Origin: CAZDDW01 sp043811105
GTDB taxonomy: Bacteria; Patescibacteriota; Patescibacteriia; UBA9934; CAZDDW01
Length of the DNA: 14,243 bases
Assembly (NCBI GenBank): GCA_043811105.1
Contig: JBDRNK010000014.1
Location: 1 to 14,243, forward strand
Direction: 5' to 3'
Position 1 is the stretch's first letter; every line of letters starts with the position of its first letter. Below are positions 7,060-12,874 of the stretch, piece by piece. A program made the position numbers and the translations under genes. The notes beneath the pieces are model-generated. The model saw only the letters and a list, made by a program, of their open reading frames with translations. It was not told where the DNA came from and searched no databases.

Positions 7060-8250
7060 TTAGTTTATTGATCCAACATCACTGTCTCGAAGTCTGAATG
7101 CGAGTGCTCCAAAAAGAATGATTAGGGCCATGGCAAAAAATGCGAAGCTGAGATTTATATCTGCCAAATAGCCAATGGTCGGTCGCATCAGTAATACATA
7201 AATACTGACTATTAATGATATGGTTGATAGAACAGTCGCCCGATTATGACTCGTTATGTGTCGATTATAGAAATCGGCAAAAATCGGATCTCGTAAATTA
7301 CCTGCTCCATCATTGAGAATAAATAAAAGTACCGCAATTACCGGAGTGAACAAGATGCCCATTAGTGACCAGAACAGAGCCGGTAGAATCGTTACCAACA
7401 TAATTCCTTTAGTAATCCCGAACCACGCCTCGATTTTGTGGGCCAAAAGCTTTGCAGAGACCGCCAATAATGAAGAAAGAAAAATCGCAATTCCAAACCA
7501 TTCAGTTGAAACTGCAGATTGCAAAAAGTAAGGTTGAAAAATATATATCAAAGTGATCGAAAATGGTGTTGTGAATAACGAAAGAAGAAATATTCTTTTG
7601 AGTTTATTATTACCTCTCAGAAGTTTAATTCCATCTGAGAACAAAGCAAAAGCGGTTTCCGGTTTTTTCTTAATCTGTTCACCCTGTTTAGATTCTCGCA
7701 CATCTTTTACAAACAGCAGAACAAATAATCCCAGAATTTCGGTAACAACCATCATCTTATAGAGAAAATAAAACACCTCAAGATTATGGCTGGAAGCAAT
7801 AAAACCACCAACCAGGCCGGCTACAGCCGAGGACAAGGTAAACATTGCCAGGTAGATACCATAGATCTTTTGCATTTTCTTTTCTTTTCCCTGACTTTTT
7901 AGGTCGTCGTAAATCAGGGCCTGATCAGAACCTGATGAAAAAGCAATGGCAATTCCTGACATAAAAAAAGCTAAAGCAAACATCCAAAATCCGTCAGCCA
8001 GAAACCACGGTATCCAGGCTAATGTTGCTGTGGCAGAACCTAAAACCAAGCCCCACTTGCGACCGATCTTGTCTCCGAGAATTCCTGTTGGCACTTCAAA
8101 TAGTATGATGCCTACCAAGAGGATTGACTCAAGCCACATTACCTCAGTAAAACTAAGCCCCTTAGCAAAAAAGAATATGGTCTGAATCGGAATAGAAAAA
8201 TACAGATTACCGAGGAACTTAGCAAAGATCAGTTTATAAATGTTATTCAT
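7060..8250 (-). CDS. Major facilitator superfamily transporter
   Basis: About 396 residues with some twelve hydrophobic segments, the MFS layout of two six-helix halves joined by a charged central loop (KDVRESKQGEQIKKK, near residue 185). The motif between helices 2 and 3, GILGDKIGRKWG, is the classic MFS signature A (GxxxDxxGRK). It should move a small solute or drug across the cytoplasmic membrane by ion coupling; the substrate cannot be told. A GTG at 8256 is an alternative start. I prefer ATG 8250 because the -10 element at 8260-8265 puts the mRNA start at about 8253. The start is then nearly at the 5' end and the message leaderless. A small hypothetical gene follows in probable operon. 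Confidence 0.92.
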   Translation of the reverse strand: MNNIYKLIFAKFLGNLYFSIPIQTIFFFAKGLSFTEVMWLESILLVGIILFEVPTGILGDKIGRKWGLVLGSATATLAWIPWFLADGFWMFALAFFMSGIAIAFSSGSDQALIYDDLKSQGKEKKMQKIYGIYLAMFTLSSAVAGLVGGFIASSHNLEVFYFLYKMMVVTEILGLFVLLFVKDVRESKQGEQIKKKPETAFALFSDGIKLLRGNNKLKRIFLLSLFTTPFSITLIYIFQPYFLQSAVSTEWFGIAIFLSSLLAVSAKLLAHKIEAWFGITKGIMLVTILPALFWSLMGILFTPVIAVLLFILNDGAGNLRDPIFADFYNRHITSHNRATVLSTISLIVSIYVLLMRPTIGYLADINLSFAFFAMALIILFGALAFRLRDSDVGSIN

Positions 8251-8259
8251 ATTCACCTG

Positions 8260-8268
8260 ATTATATCA
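8260..8268 (-). promoter_or_regulatory. Extended -10 promoter of the MFS gene
   Basis: The minus strand reads TGATATAAT (8268-8260), a perfect TGnTATAAT extended -10, with no good -35 upstream, as is usual for this class. The distance to the start codon (ATG 8250) leaves almost no 5' untranslated region. Confidence 0.7.
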
Positions 8269-8293
8269 GACCAGCTTGGGTTGGCTAGGTGGG

Positions 8294-8394
8294 CCCCGTC
8301 GAACGGGGTCAGGCCTTCTCCTACAAAAAACCACCTTCGTGGAGAAGATGGTTCTTTGTGGTGTCATCGAATGGCTTTAGGCCGTTCGACGGCC
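8294..8394. repeat. Inverted and direct repeats flanking the tRNA-Arg terminator
   Basis: Two palindromes, CCCCGT-CGA-ACGGGG (8294-8308) and GGCCGT-TCG-ACGGCC (8380-8394), stand on either side of the terminator at 8325-8353. The 11-mer CCGTCGAACGG (8296-8306) is the exact reverse complement of 8382-8392. A 17-base direct copy is also present, 8299-8315 against 8367-8383, 13 of 17 identical (TCGAA..GG..T.AGGCC). The region looks like a pair of related mobile or REP-like units. Confidence 0.55.
8325..8353 (-). terminator. Strong intrinsic terminator after the downstream tRNA-Arg
   Basis: On the minus strand AACCATCTTC (8353-8344) pairs with GAAGGTGGTT (8338-8329), ten base pairs with one G-T, closing a five-base loop. 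The run of six U (8330-8325) starts within the stem. It ends transcription of the tRNA at 8395-8471 before the MFS promoter. Confidence 0.88.
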
Positions 8395-8476
8395 TGGTAC
8401 ACCCGGCAGGACTCGAACCTGCAACCTTGAGGTTAGAACCCTCCTGCTCTATCCGGTTGAGCTACGGGTGCATTTT
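8394..8476. repeat. 83-bp direct repeat, copy A, containing tRNA-Arg
   Basis: This block is identical, by eye, to 9706-9788. It includes the whole tRNA with CCA plus one base on the 3' side and five (ATTTT in plus orientation) on the 5' side. Identity stops on both sides. The copies are 1,312 bp apart. Confidence 0.9.
8395..8471 (-). tRNA. tRNA-Arg(TCT), downstream copy
   Basis: A 77-nt cloverleaf with encoded CCA: acceptor GCACCCG/CGGGTGT, D arm GCTC/GAGC, anticodon loop GTTCTAA (anticodon TCT, reading AGA/AGG), T arm GCAGG-TTCGAGT-CCTGC. Position 27-43 is a G/A mismatch and base 32 is G, both slightly unusual. It is identical to the copy at 9707-9783. A strong terminator follows, but I see no promoter just upstream, so it may depend on read-through from the exchanger gene or the other tRNA. 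Confidence 0.95.
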
Positions 8477-8479
8477 CTA

Positions 8480-8532
8480 TGGCCCGTAGCGAAACCGACC
8501 TATCGGTTGCCTGTCCGCCGAAGCTCGGCGGA
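8480..8532. repeat. Inverted tRNA-Arg 5' fragment and two tandem hairpins
   Basis: CCCGTAGC (8483-8490) is a perfect inverted copy of the tRNA start region (8461-8468) and the similarity continues with AACCG, as if a piece of tRNA-Arg lay here in opposite orientation. Next come AACCGA-CCTA-TCGGTT (8493-8508) and TCCGCCGA-AGC-TCGGCGGA (8514-8532), the latter a perfect 8-bp stem. They fill the 100 bases between the exchanger stop and the tRNA. No U-run follows on the minus strand. Confidence 0.5.
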
Positions 8533-8571
8533 GCCGCACCGCTGACAATTTCAAGTTTTTCTTTGGCGGCA

Positions 8572-9567
8572 TTAAAACCAATTGAAAATTTTTGCGACAA
8601 AAAGGACATAAACCGAAAGATAAAATGCGCCTTCCCACATATGAATTCTTCTAGAAATACCAGAGATGACAAAAAGAAGCGTCGCAAGGGCCATGGTTGG
8701 AACACCAATAGTAAAAATTTGATTATCTACAGGAAGAACGTGAAATAAACCTGGTAAACCTATGACAACTAAAGCATTAAAAACATTTGAACCAAAAATA
8801 TTTCCAAGCGCGATTTCTGATTTTTTTTGGAGAGCCGCCTTTACGGAGACTAGGAGTTCGGGTAAAGATGTCCCAACCGCGACAGCGGTAATAGCAATTA
8901 CACCCGTTGCGATATTCAGCATCGCAGATAAATTCACCAATGCGTCAATGAGATATTTTGCACCGAAAACCAAACTAAGGATACCAACAATCAAAAGAAT
9001 AAAATCTTTAACAATAAGTTTTGGTCGGGTAAATTCTTCTTTCTTATGGGCGATGATGTTTTTTCTTCTTTCTTGTCGCGATGGCAAGAGTTCAGCGTTT
9101 TCATCTGTATCCTCGGTGTCCTTATGTAAAACAGTGTAAAGCAAATATATGCCGTATGCAGCAAGCATTAGAAGTGATTCACCAAAAGTAATCTGTTTAT
9201 CCCACACGATACCCAAAAGCAAAACTGTACTGATGGCAAGAAGTGGAAGATCTAAATCTATTAAACTTTTTGTGACAATGAGTCGTCTACCAATGACAGC
9301 AGAAACACCAACGATAAGTAAAATATTTGCGATATTTGAACCTATTGCGTTTGCGACAACGACATCTGGTACCTCCTTGAATACAGCTACAAAAGATGAA
9401 ATGAGTTCTGGACAAGATGTGCCAACTCCGACAATGGTTACACCCACAATAAAAGGGGAGAGGCCGAGAGCAAGCCCAATCTTTTCTGCGCTTGCAATTA
9501 ACCAATCAGCACCTTTTACGAGTACCGCTAATGAAACAATAAATACAATTATCCAAAACATGATCAT
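8572..9567 (-). CDS. Calcium/cation antiporter (CaCA family, YrbG-like Na+/Ca2+ exchanger)
   Basis: A full-length 331-residue member of the Ca2+/cation antiporter superfamily. It exports Ca2+ (or a related cation) across the cytoplasmic membrane in exchange for Na+ or H+. Both inverted alpha repeats are intact: GVGTSCPELISSF with NAIGSNIANILLIVG (residues about 47-88), and VGTSLPELLVS with GNIFGSNVFNALVVIG (about 233-271). The PEL glutamates and GSN motifs form the ion site. About ten membrane segments are split by a charged cytoplasmic loop (about 147-180). ATG 9567 is the first of two nearby Mets (the next is 9561); there is no SD. It is the only gene between the two identical tRNA-Arg genes, which marks it as probable inserted cargo. 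Confidence 0.95.
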   Translation of the reverse strand: MIMFWIIVFIVSLAVLVKGADWLIASAEKIGLALGLSPFIVGVTIVGVGTSCPELISSFVAVFKEVPDVVVANAIGSNIANILLIVGVSAVIGRRLIVTKSLIDLDLPLLAISTVLLLGIVWDKQITFGESLLMLAAYGIYLLYTVLHKDTEDTDENAELLPSRQERRKNIIAHKKEEFTRPKLIVKDFILLIVGILSLVFGAKYLIDALVNLSAMLNIATGVIAITAVAVGTSLPELLVSVKAALQKKSEIALGNIFGSNVFNALVVIGLPGLFHVLPVDNQIFTIGVPTMALATLLFVISGISRRIHMWEGAFYLSVYVLFVAKIFNWF

Positions 9568-9602
9568 ACAATTTTTGTTTAAGATTTATAAAAAATTTTC
9601 TT

Positions 9603-9645
9603 CCCCCAAAATGTGAAATCGTGAATTCGTTTTTACCCCCAAAAT
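9603..9645. repeat. Direct repeats CCCCCAAAAT, 33 bp apart, upstream of the exchanger
   Basis: CCCCCAAAAT occurs at 9603-9612 and 9636-9645, each followed by a similar purine stretch (GTGAA, TGAA). On the minus strand this is ATTTTGGGGG twice before the exchanger start at 9567. The spacing is close to three helical turns, which would suit a dimeric regulator. Function unknown; the spacing may be chance. Confidence 0.4.
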
Positions 9646-9661
9646 TGAATATAAATTAGTC

Positions 9662-9678
9662 GCCGAGCGAAGCGAGGC
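9662..9678. repeat. Short palindromic unit GCC..GCGAAGC..GGC
   Basis: GCC-GA-GC-GAA-GC-GA-GGC is a symmetric unit just downstream of the upstream tRNA-Arg. It carries the GCGAAGC core seen at 6617-6655. It has no U-run, so it is not an obvious terminator for that tRNA. Confidence 0.4.
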
Positions 9679-9705
9679 AAACTTTTCAAACTTGCAATTT
9701 CCTTT

Positions 9706-9788
9706 CTGGTACACCCGGCAGGACTCGAACCTGCAACCTTGAGGTTAGAACCCTCCTGCTCTATCCGGTTGAGCTACGGGTGCATTTT
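9706..9788. repeat. 83-bp direct repeat, copy B, containing tRNA-Arg
   Basis: Identical to 8394-8476. The interval between the copies holds only the cation exchanger gene and small repeats. Recombination between the copies would excise exactly 1,312 bp and restore a single tRNA. Confidence 0.9.
9707..9783 (-). tRNA. tRNA-Arg(TCT), upstream copy
   Basis: The same 77-nt sequence as at 8395-8471, anticodon TCT, CCA encoded. This copy has a near-consensus promoter (9805-9833) directly upstream, but only weak structure downstream (no hairpin with a U-run before the exchanger gene). It lies 67 bp beyond the stop codon of a tyrosine recombinase. Confidence 0.95.
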
Positions 9789-9804
9789 TTGGTGCATGGA
9801 AGAA

Positions 9805-9833
9805 AAGATAACATTTTTGGGCTTATTTGTCAA
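9805..9833 (-). promoter_or_regulatory. Promoter of the upstream tRNA-Arg
   Basis: TTGACA (9833-9828), a 17-base spacer and TATCTT (9810-9805) with TGT before the -10. The predicted start, near 9798, is about 15 bases before the mature tRNA. The -35 touches the palindrome at the recombinase stop codon. Confidence 0.8.
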
Positions 9834-9850
9834 CCCGGCAGCTGCCGGGT
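9833..9850. repeat. Perfect 18-bp palindrome at the recombinase stop codon
   Basis: ACCCGGCAGCTGCCGGGT is fully self-complementary. It begins within the TGA stop of the recombinase and ends at the -35 of the tRNA promoter. It can fold as a GC-rich 7-bp hairpin and may serve as a weak terminator, but there is no U-run. An operator or recombinase-related site is equally possible. Confidence 0.6.
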
Positions 9851-10809
9851 CAACCATTCGTATTCTTTCTACCTTTGCCATGAAATTTTTTATGGATCGA
9901 CCCAAGCTGTTTGTCAGTGATGTGAGTGTAGATTTGTGTGGTTGTGATCGAAGCGTGTCCTAATAGATCTTGAACAGCTCGGACATCTGCCCCAGCCATG
10001 AGCAGGTCGGTTGCAAACGTGTGACGAAAAGTATGGGGGGTGATTCGTTTTGTAATCCCGGCTTCCTTAGCATAACGTTGAACCAAACGCTCGATTGATC
10101 GTGCGGTTAACGGTCCGGACTCTTTGCGTCCTTTCTTGGCTCGGTCATGGGAAACAAACATGTATGGTGAAGTGTCAGTACGTTTATCAAGATATTGTTT
10201 GACCCACATCTTGGCTTCATCTGAAAGAAAAACCACACGCGGTTTATCGCCTTTTCCACGAACAGTGAATTCATCGCGTTTTAAATTAACTTGTTCTATC
10301 TTTAGATTTGCCAGTTCAGATACACGCAAACCGGTCGAAAACAACATTTCCATGATTGCACGATCGCGCAGCTGAACCGCTGACCAGCCGGTTTCTGCGG
10401 TTTTTTGATAGTGTTTATTCATCGGGGCATTGAGTAGTCGGTTCAATTCATCATCTTCCAAAAACTCGACCGAACGAATAGGTTGTTTGGATAATTCAAT
10501 TTTTTCCGGAGCCAAGCTTACAATGTCGCGTTTTGATAAATATTTTAGGAAAGCCCGCAAAGCAATTAAGTGATAGTTCTGCGTGTTTTTTTTTAAGCTA
10601 TCACCGGCTCGGCCAGGGATTGATCGGTTCAACCAAAGTCGATATTTTCGAACCAACTCCTTTGTAATTTGTTTTGGTGTTGGCTGACCGGCCCATTCAT
10701 AAAATCGTTGTAAATAAAAATTATAATTGCGAATCGTTTTTAATGACCGGCCCTTTTCAACTTCTAGATGTTCTAAAAATTCGTTGATTAGTTTGTTTGT
10801 GTTTGTCAT
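9850..10809 (-). CDS. Tyrosine recombinase, XerC/XerD type
   Basis: A 319-residue tyrosine recombinase, near the usual 300 of XerC/D, with an N-terminal SAM-like core-binding domain (about 1-95) and a C-terminal catalytic domain (about 120-300). The catalytic set is complete: Arg in FSTGLRVSEL, Lys in RGKGDKPR, His-x-x-Arg in TPHTFRHTF, His in LLGHASI and the nucleophile in TQIYTHI. It cleaves and rejoins DNA through a 3'-phosphotyrosine and could resolve chromosome dimers or integrate an element. ATG 10809 is preferred over the TTG at 10863, which overlaps the -10 TATAAT at 10855-10850. Which Xer it is, and whether it acts on the adjacent tRNA repeats, cannot be told. Confidence 0.95.
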   Translation of the reverse strand: MTNTNKLINEFLEHLEVEKGRSLKTIRNYNFYLQRFYEWAGQPTPKQITKELVRKYRLWLNRSIPGRAGDSLKKNTQNYHLIALRAFLKYLSKRDIVSLAPEKIELSKQPIRSVEFLEDDELNRLLNAPMNKHYQKTAETGWSAVQLRDRAIMEMLFSTGLRVSELANLKIEQVNLKRDEFTVRGKGDKPRVVFLSDEAKMWVKQYLDKRTDTSPYMFVSHDRAKKGRKESGPLTARSIERLVQRYAKEAGITKRITPHTFRHTFATDLLMAGADVRAVQDLLGHASITTTQIYTHITDKQLGSIHKKFHGKGRKNTNG

Positions 10810-10849
10810 AGAATTTACATACCCATCTGGCTCCTCTCGCTCTTCTAAT

Positions 10850-10855
10850 ATTATA
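10850..10855 (-). promoter_or_regulatory. -10 element of the recombinase gene
   Basis: The minus strand reads TATAAT; the -35 region is poor (TTCCAC-like). Transcription would start near 10843. The leader has an SD-like AGGAG placed not before the gene but four bases before a three-codon frame, Met-Gly-Met-stop (10826-10815), which ends five bases before ATG 10809. Confidence 0.55.
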
Positions 10856-10881
10856 CGACACAATAGCTAAAGGTGGAAGGC

Positions 10882-10909
10882 TTGAAAAAAAGGGTAAACT
10901 ATGTAAGAA
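10882..10909 (+). promoter_or_regulatory. Possible promoter of the secreted GATase-like gene
   Basis: TTGAAA (10882-10887), 16 bases, TAAGAA (10904-10909). It is a moderate match and leaves a leader of about 18 AT-rich bases without SD before ATG 10934. It is divergent from the recombinase promoter. Confidence 0.35.
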
Positions 10910-10933
10910 TGCGAATATATAAAATAATAATAT

Positions 10934-12559
10934 ATGAAACAATATTTAAGCCTGTTTTGTTTAATCACTCTGCTTGCAGGTAGTTTTTATTTGGTACCAG
11001 AACAGGTCAAAGCAATTGAAGGGCTGGATATTCAGTCCGGTGAAGTCAGTGTCCGTCATCAATGGACTAACGTAACTTTTGATACAGCCTTTACTAATCA
11101 GCCAGTTGTTTTTGCTCAGATTCAAACTGAAAATAATGGTCAGGCGGCTTATGTTGATTTGCGAAACACCAGCACGACTGGTTTTCAGGTTAAGGTGGAG
11201 GAGGACCGTGGCCGAATTCGTACCTGGCTGAACGGCGCACATCCATTTGAAACCGTAAAATGGTTTGCTTTTGATCCAACAGAGATTGTAGCTGGATATG
11301 GGGTTGAATCTGCTTTGATAAGTTTTAATCAAGCAAATCGAAATGCCTGGCATAATTTAAGTTTCACAGAAACATATGTTCAATCACCACGTGTTTTTTC
11401 ACAGCTACAAAGTGAATACAATCGAGAGACGGCTCGGCTTGATCAACAAAATATTTCTTTAACCGGAGCTGAGTTAAAAATTGAAGAAGATATTGGTAAT
11501 GGTGTTGTTGGTGCTTGGAACGGTCGTCATTCAGTTGAAGACGTTGGTTATCTGGTTATTAATACCGAACTAGATTTAGAGGACGATGGAATTCTTCTAG
11601 GTTCTGAAAGTGTTGATAGTAATTGGACAACGATTTGTTTCCGAGCTGATTGTTCTGATGCGTTTGTTGATGTTCCAGCAGTGTTTACAGATATTCAATC
11701 TGAGAACGAAACTGATGTAGCAAATGCAGATATTCAAAATGTGACTGTGGCTGGATTTGAGGTTCGAATTGAAGAGCTGGCAAATGCGGGTTGGGATACA
11801 GTTCATGCTTTTGAAGATGTGGCTTGGTTAGCTTATGGCGAAGTTATTCCTGAAATTCCAGTTTACGAACCGTCTGATTATTCAGTCCTAATCGTTGATA
11901 CAGGAAGCAATACGGTGCCGATCATCGAGGGTATCTTACTCGGACAGGGTTATGCTGTAGATATTGAAGCCACAGCAAATGTTTACGGTGGGATTGATAC
12001 AGATTATTCCGCGGTAATTATTCCAGGTGGCGAGCAGATTGTATGGGATGCAATGGATGTAAGTTTACAAGCCGTGTTTCAAGATTTTGCTGATCAAGGC
12101 GGAGGGGTGATTGGAATTTGTGGTGGGGCTATTGCTGGTAGTGAACAAGCTTCTTTTATAGATTATTATGGTTGGACAACAGATATGCTTGGAATTGGTG
12201 TTGGTGTGACCGCTAATTATGATACCGCTTGGATTAGTTATATTGGAGGAAGCTATAATCCTGATGTTCAGGTAGCAAATGAACATGAGATCCTGGGTGG
12301 TCAGTATGCTGTTGGTGAAACATTTGAAATGGCTTATCGTGGCGGTCCGGTGTTTACCGGTGGCACCACAATTTTGTCTTACACTGAGGATATTGATTCA
12401 TATCCCGCAACTGGACAAGGTGCAGTTGTGGCTTCTGAATATGATGGTGATAATGACGGGGTCGCTGGGCAAGTGGTTCTGTTTGCTTTGCATCCAGAGC
12501 TGAACGCTGACACTTACTTCTTGCTAGAAAATGCAGTACAGTACGTGATTGAGAATTAG
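10934..12559 (+). CDS. Secreted protein: three beta-rich repeats fused to a class I GATase-like domain
   Basis: A 541-residue protein with a signal peptide (about 1-28, ending VKA). Three homologous repeats of about 85-90 residues follow, at about 31-117, 123-215 and 221-305. Each runs W-x-x-(V/L/I), a 'PxVFxxIQxEN' strand, an 'A.D.(R/Q)N.(S/T)..G....(V/I)EE' block and an 'AH.(F/V)E.V.(W/Y)' end; they recall H-type lectin domains. Residues about 315-541 resemble a class I glutamine-amidotransferase/BPL_N fold: VLIVDTG start, VIIPGGE, a nucleophile elbow GVIGICGGAIAG (Cys396) and LHPELN with His520 and Glu522. The Cys-His-Glu triad thus seems complete. Outside the cell it might be a protease or amidase bound to glycans; this is inference. 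There is no SD. A strong terminator follows. Confidence 0.85.
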   Translation: MKQYLSLFCLITLLAGSFYLVPEQVKAIEGLDIQSGEVSVRHQWTNVTFDTAFTNQPVVFAQIQTENNGQAAYVDLRNTSTTGFQVKVEEDRGRIRTWLNGAHPFETVKWFAFDPTEIVAGYGVESALISFNQANRNAWHNLSFTETYVQSPRVFSQLQSEYNRETARLDQQNISLTGAELKIEEDIGNGVVGAWNGRHSVEDVGYLVINTELDLEDDGILLGSESVDSNWTTICFRADCSDAFVDVPAVFTDIQSENETDVANADIQNVTVAGFEVRIEELANAGWDTVHAFEDVAWLAYGEVIPEIPVYEPSDYSVLIVDTGSNTVPIIEGILLGQGYAVDIEATANVYGGIDTDYSAVIIPGGEQIVWDAMDVSLQAVFQDFADQGGGVIGICGGAIAGSEQASFIDYYGWTTDMLGIGVGVTANYDTAWISYIGGSYNPDVQVANEHEILGGQYAVGETFEMAYRGGPVFTGGTTILSYTEDIDSYPATGQGAVVASEYDGDNDGVAGQVVLFALHPELNADTYFLLENAVQYVIEN

Positions 12560-12562
12560 AAT

Positions 12563-12607
12563 AAAATAAAATACGCGAAGTCATTGGATCTCGCGTATTT
12601 TATTTTT
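12563..12607. terminator. Terminator after the GATase-like gene
   Basis: AAAATAAAATACGCGA (12563-12578) and its exact complement (12591-12606) form a 16-bp stem with a 12-base loop and T-rich end. It starts 4 bases after the stop codon and separates this gene from the tRNA-His promoter. Confidence 0.85.
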
Positions 12608-12611
12608 ACCC

Positions 12612-12640
12612 TTGACTATGGCTTGTTTTTGTTTTATACT
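12612..12640 (+). promoter_or_regulatory. Promoter of tRNA-His
   Basis: TTGACT (12612-12617), a 17-base spacer and TATACT (12635-12640); five of six consensus bases in each box. The predicted start is near 12647, about 12 bases before the tRNA. Confidence 0.85.
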
Positions 12641-12658
12641 CAAGCATGCAAATATAAT

Positions 12659-12734
12659 GGCGGGTATGGTGTAACGGTTAGCACAGGAGCTTGTGGAGCT
12701 CTCGGCGAGGGTTCAACTCCCTCTACTCGCCCCA
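12659..12734 (+). tRNA. tRNA-His(GTG)
   Basis: A 76-nt tRNA with the genomically encoded G-1 (12659) opposite C73, the identity element of tRNA-His. Acceptor GCGGGTA/TACTCGC, anticodon stem GGAGC/GCTCT, loop TTGTGGA (anticodon GTG), T arm GAGGG-TTCAACT-CCCTC, CCA encoded. It has its own promoter and terminator. Confidence 0.96.
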
Positions 12735-12770
12735 TCCTCCTACGCCCTAACGGAGCTTCGGGGGACCAGC

Positions 12771-12801
12771 AAAAACAGCTCTCGGAAGAGAGGTGTTTTT
12801 G
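12771..12801 (+). terminator. Intrinsic terminator of tRNA-His
   Basis: AAAAACA-G-CTCTC (12771-12783), loop GGAA, GAGAG-G-TGTTTTT (12788-12800): a long stem with one G/G mismatch ending in a U-run. It starts 37 bases after the tRNA. Confidence 0.85.
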
Positions 12802-12808
12802 TGTTATT

Positions 12809-12838
12809 AAAAAAGAGGTCTGCCGGTACAGACCTCTT
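12809..12838 (-). terminator. Intrinsic terminator of the 12875-13417 gene
   Basis: On the minus strand AAGAGGTCTG (12838-12829) pairs perfectly with CAGACCTCTT (12822-12813) across a six-base loop. A U-run follows (12814-12809). It faces the tRNA-His terminator, so the two units converge and are each closed. Confidence 0.88.
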
Positions 12839-12874
12839 AAAGAAATGAGAGACTCACTTACCGGAGCGAGGGGC

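Noticed and set aside
8289..8489. Small plus-strand frames over the tRNA-Arg genes (GLEPATLRLEPSCSIRLSYG)
   Set aside because: This is the familiar false protein from the antisense of a tRNA-Arg gene; the tRNA on the minus strand explains it.
8394..9788. A CRISPR-like or composite transposon reading of the paired 83-bp repeats
   Set aside because: Each repeat is simply a tRNA gene with a few flanking bases. There are only two, and no transposase or cas gene lies between them.
10810..10863. Longer recombinase with a TTG start at 10863
   Set aside because: That start overlaps the -10 box TATAAT, so it would not be on the transcript. The extra residues do not belong to the family.
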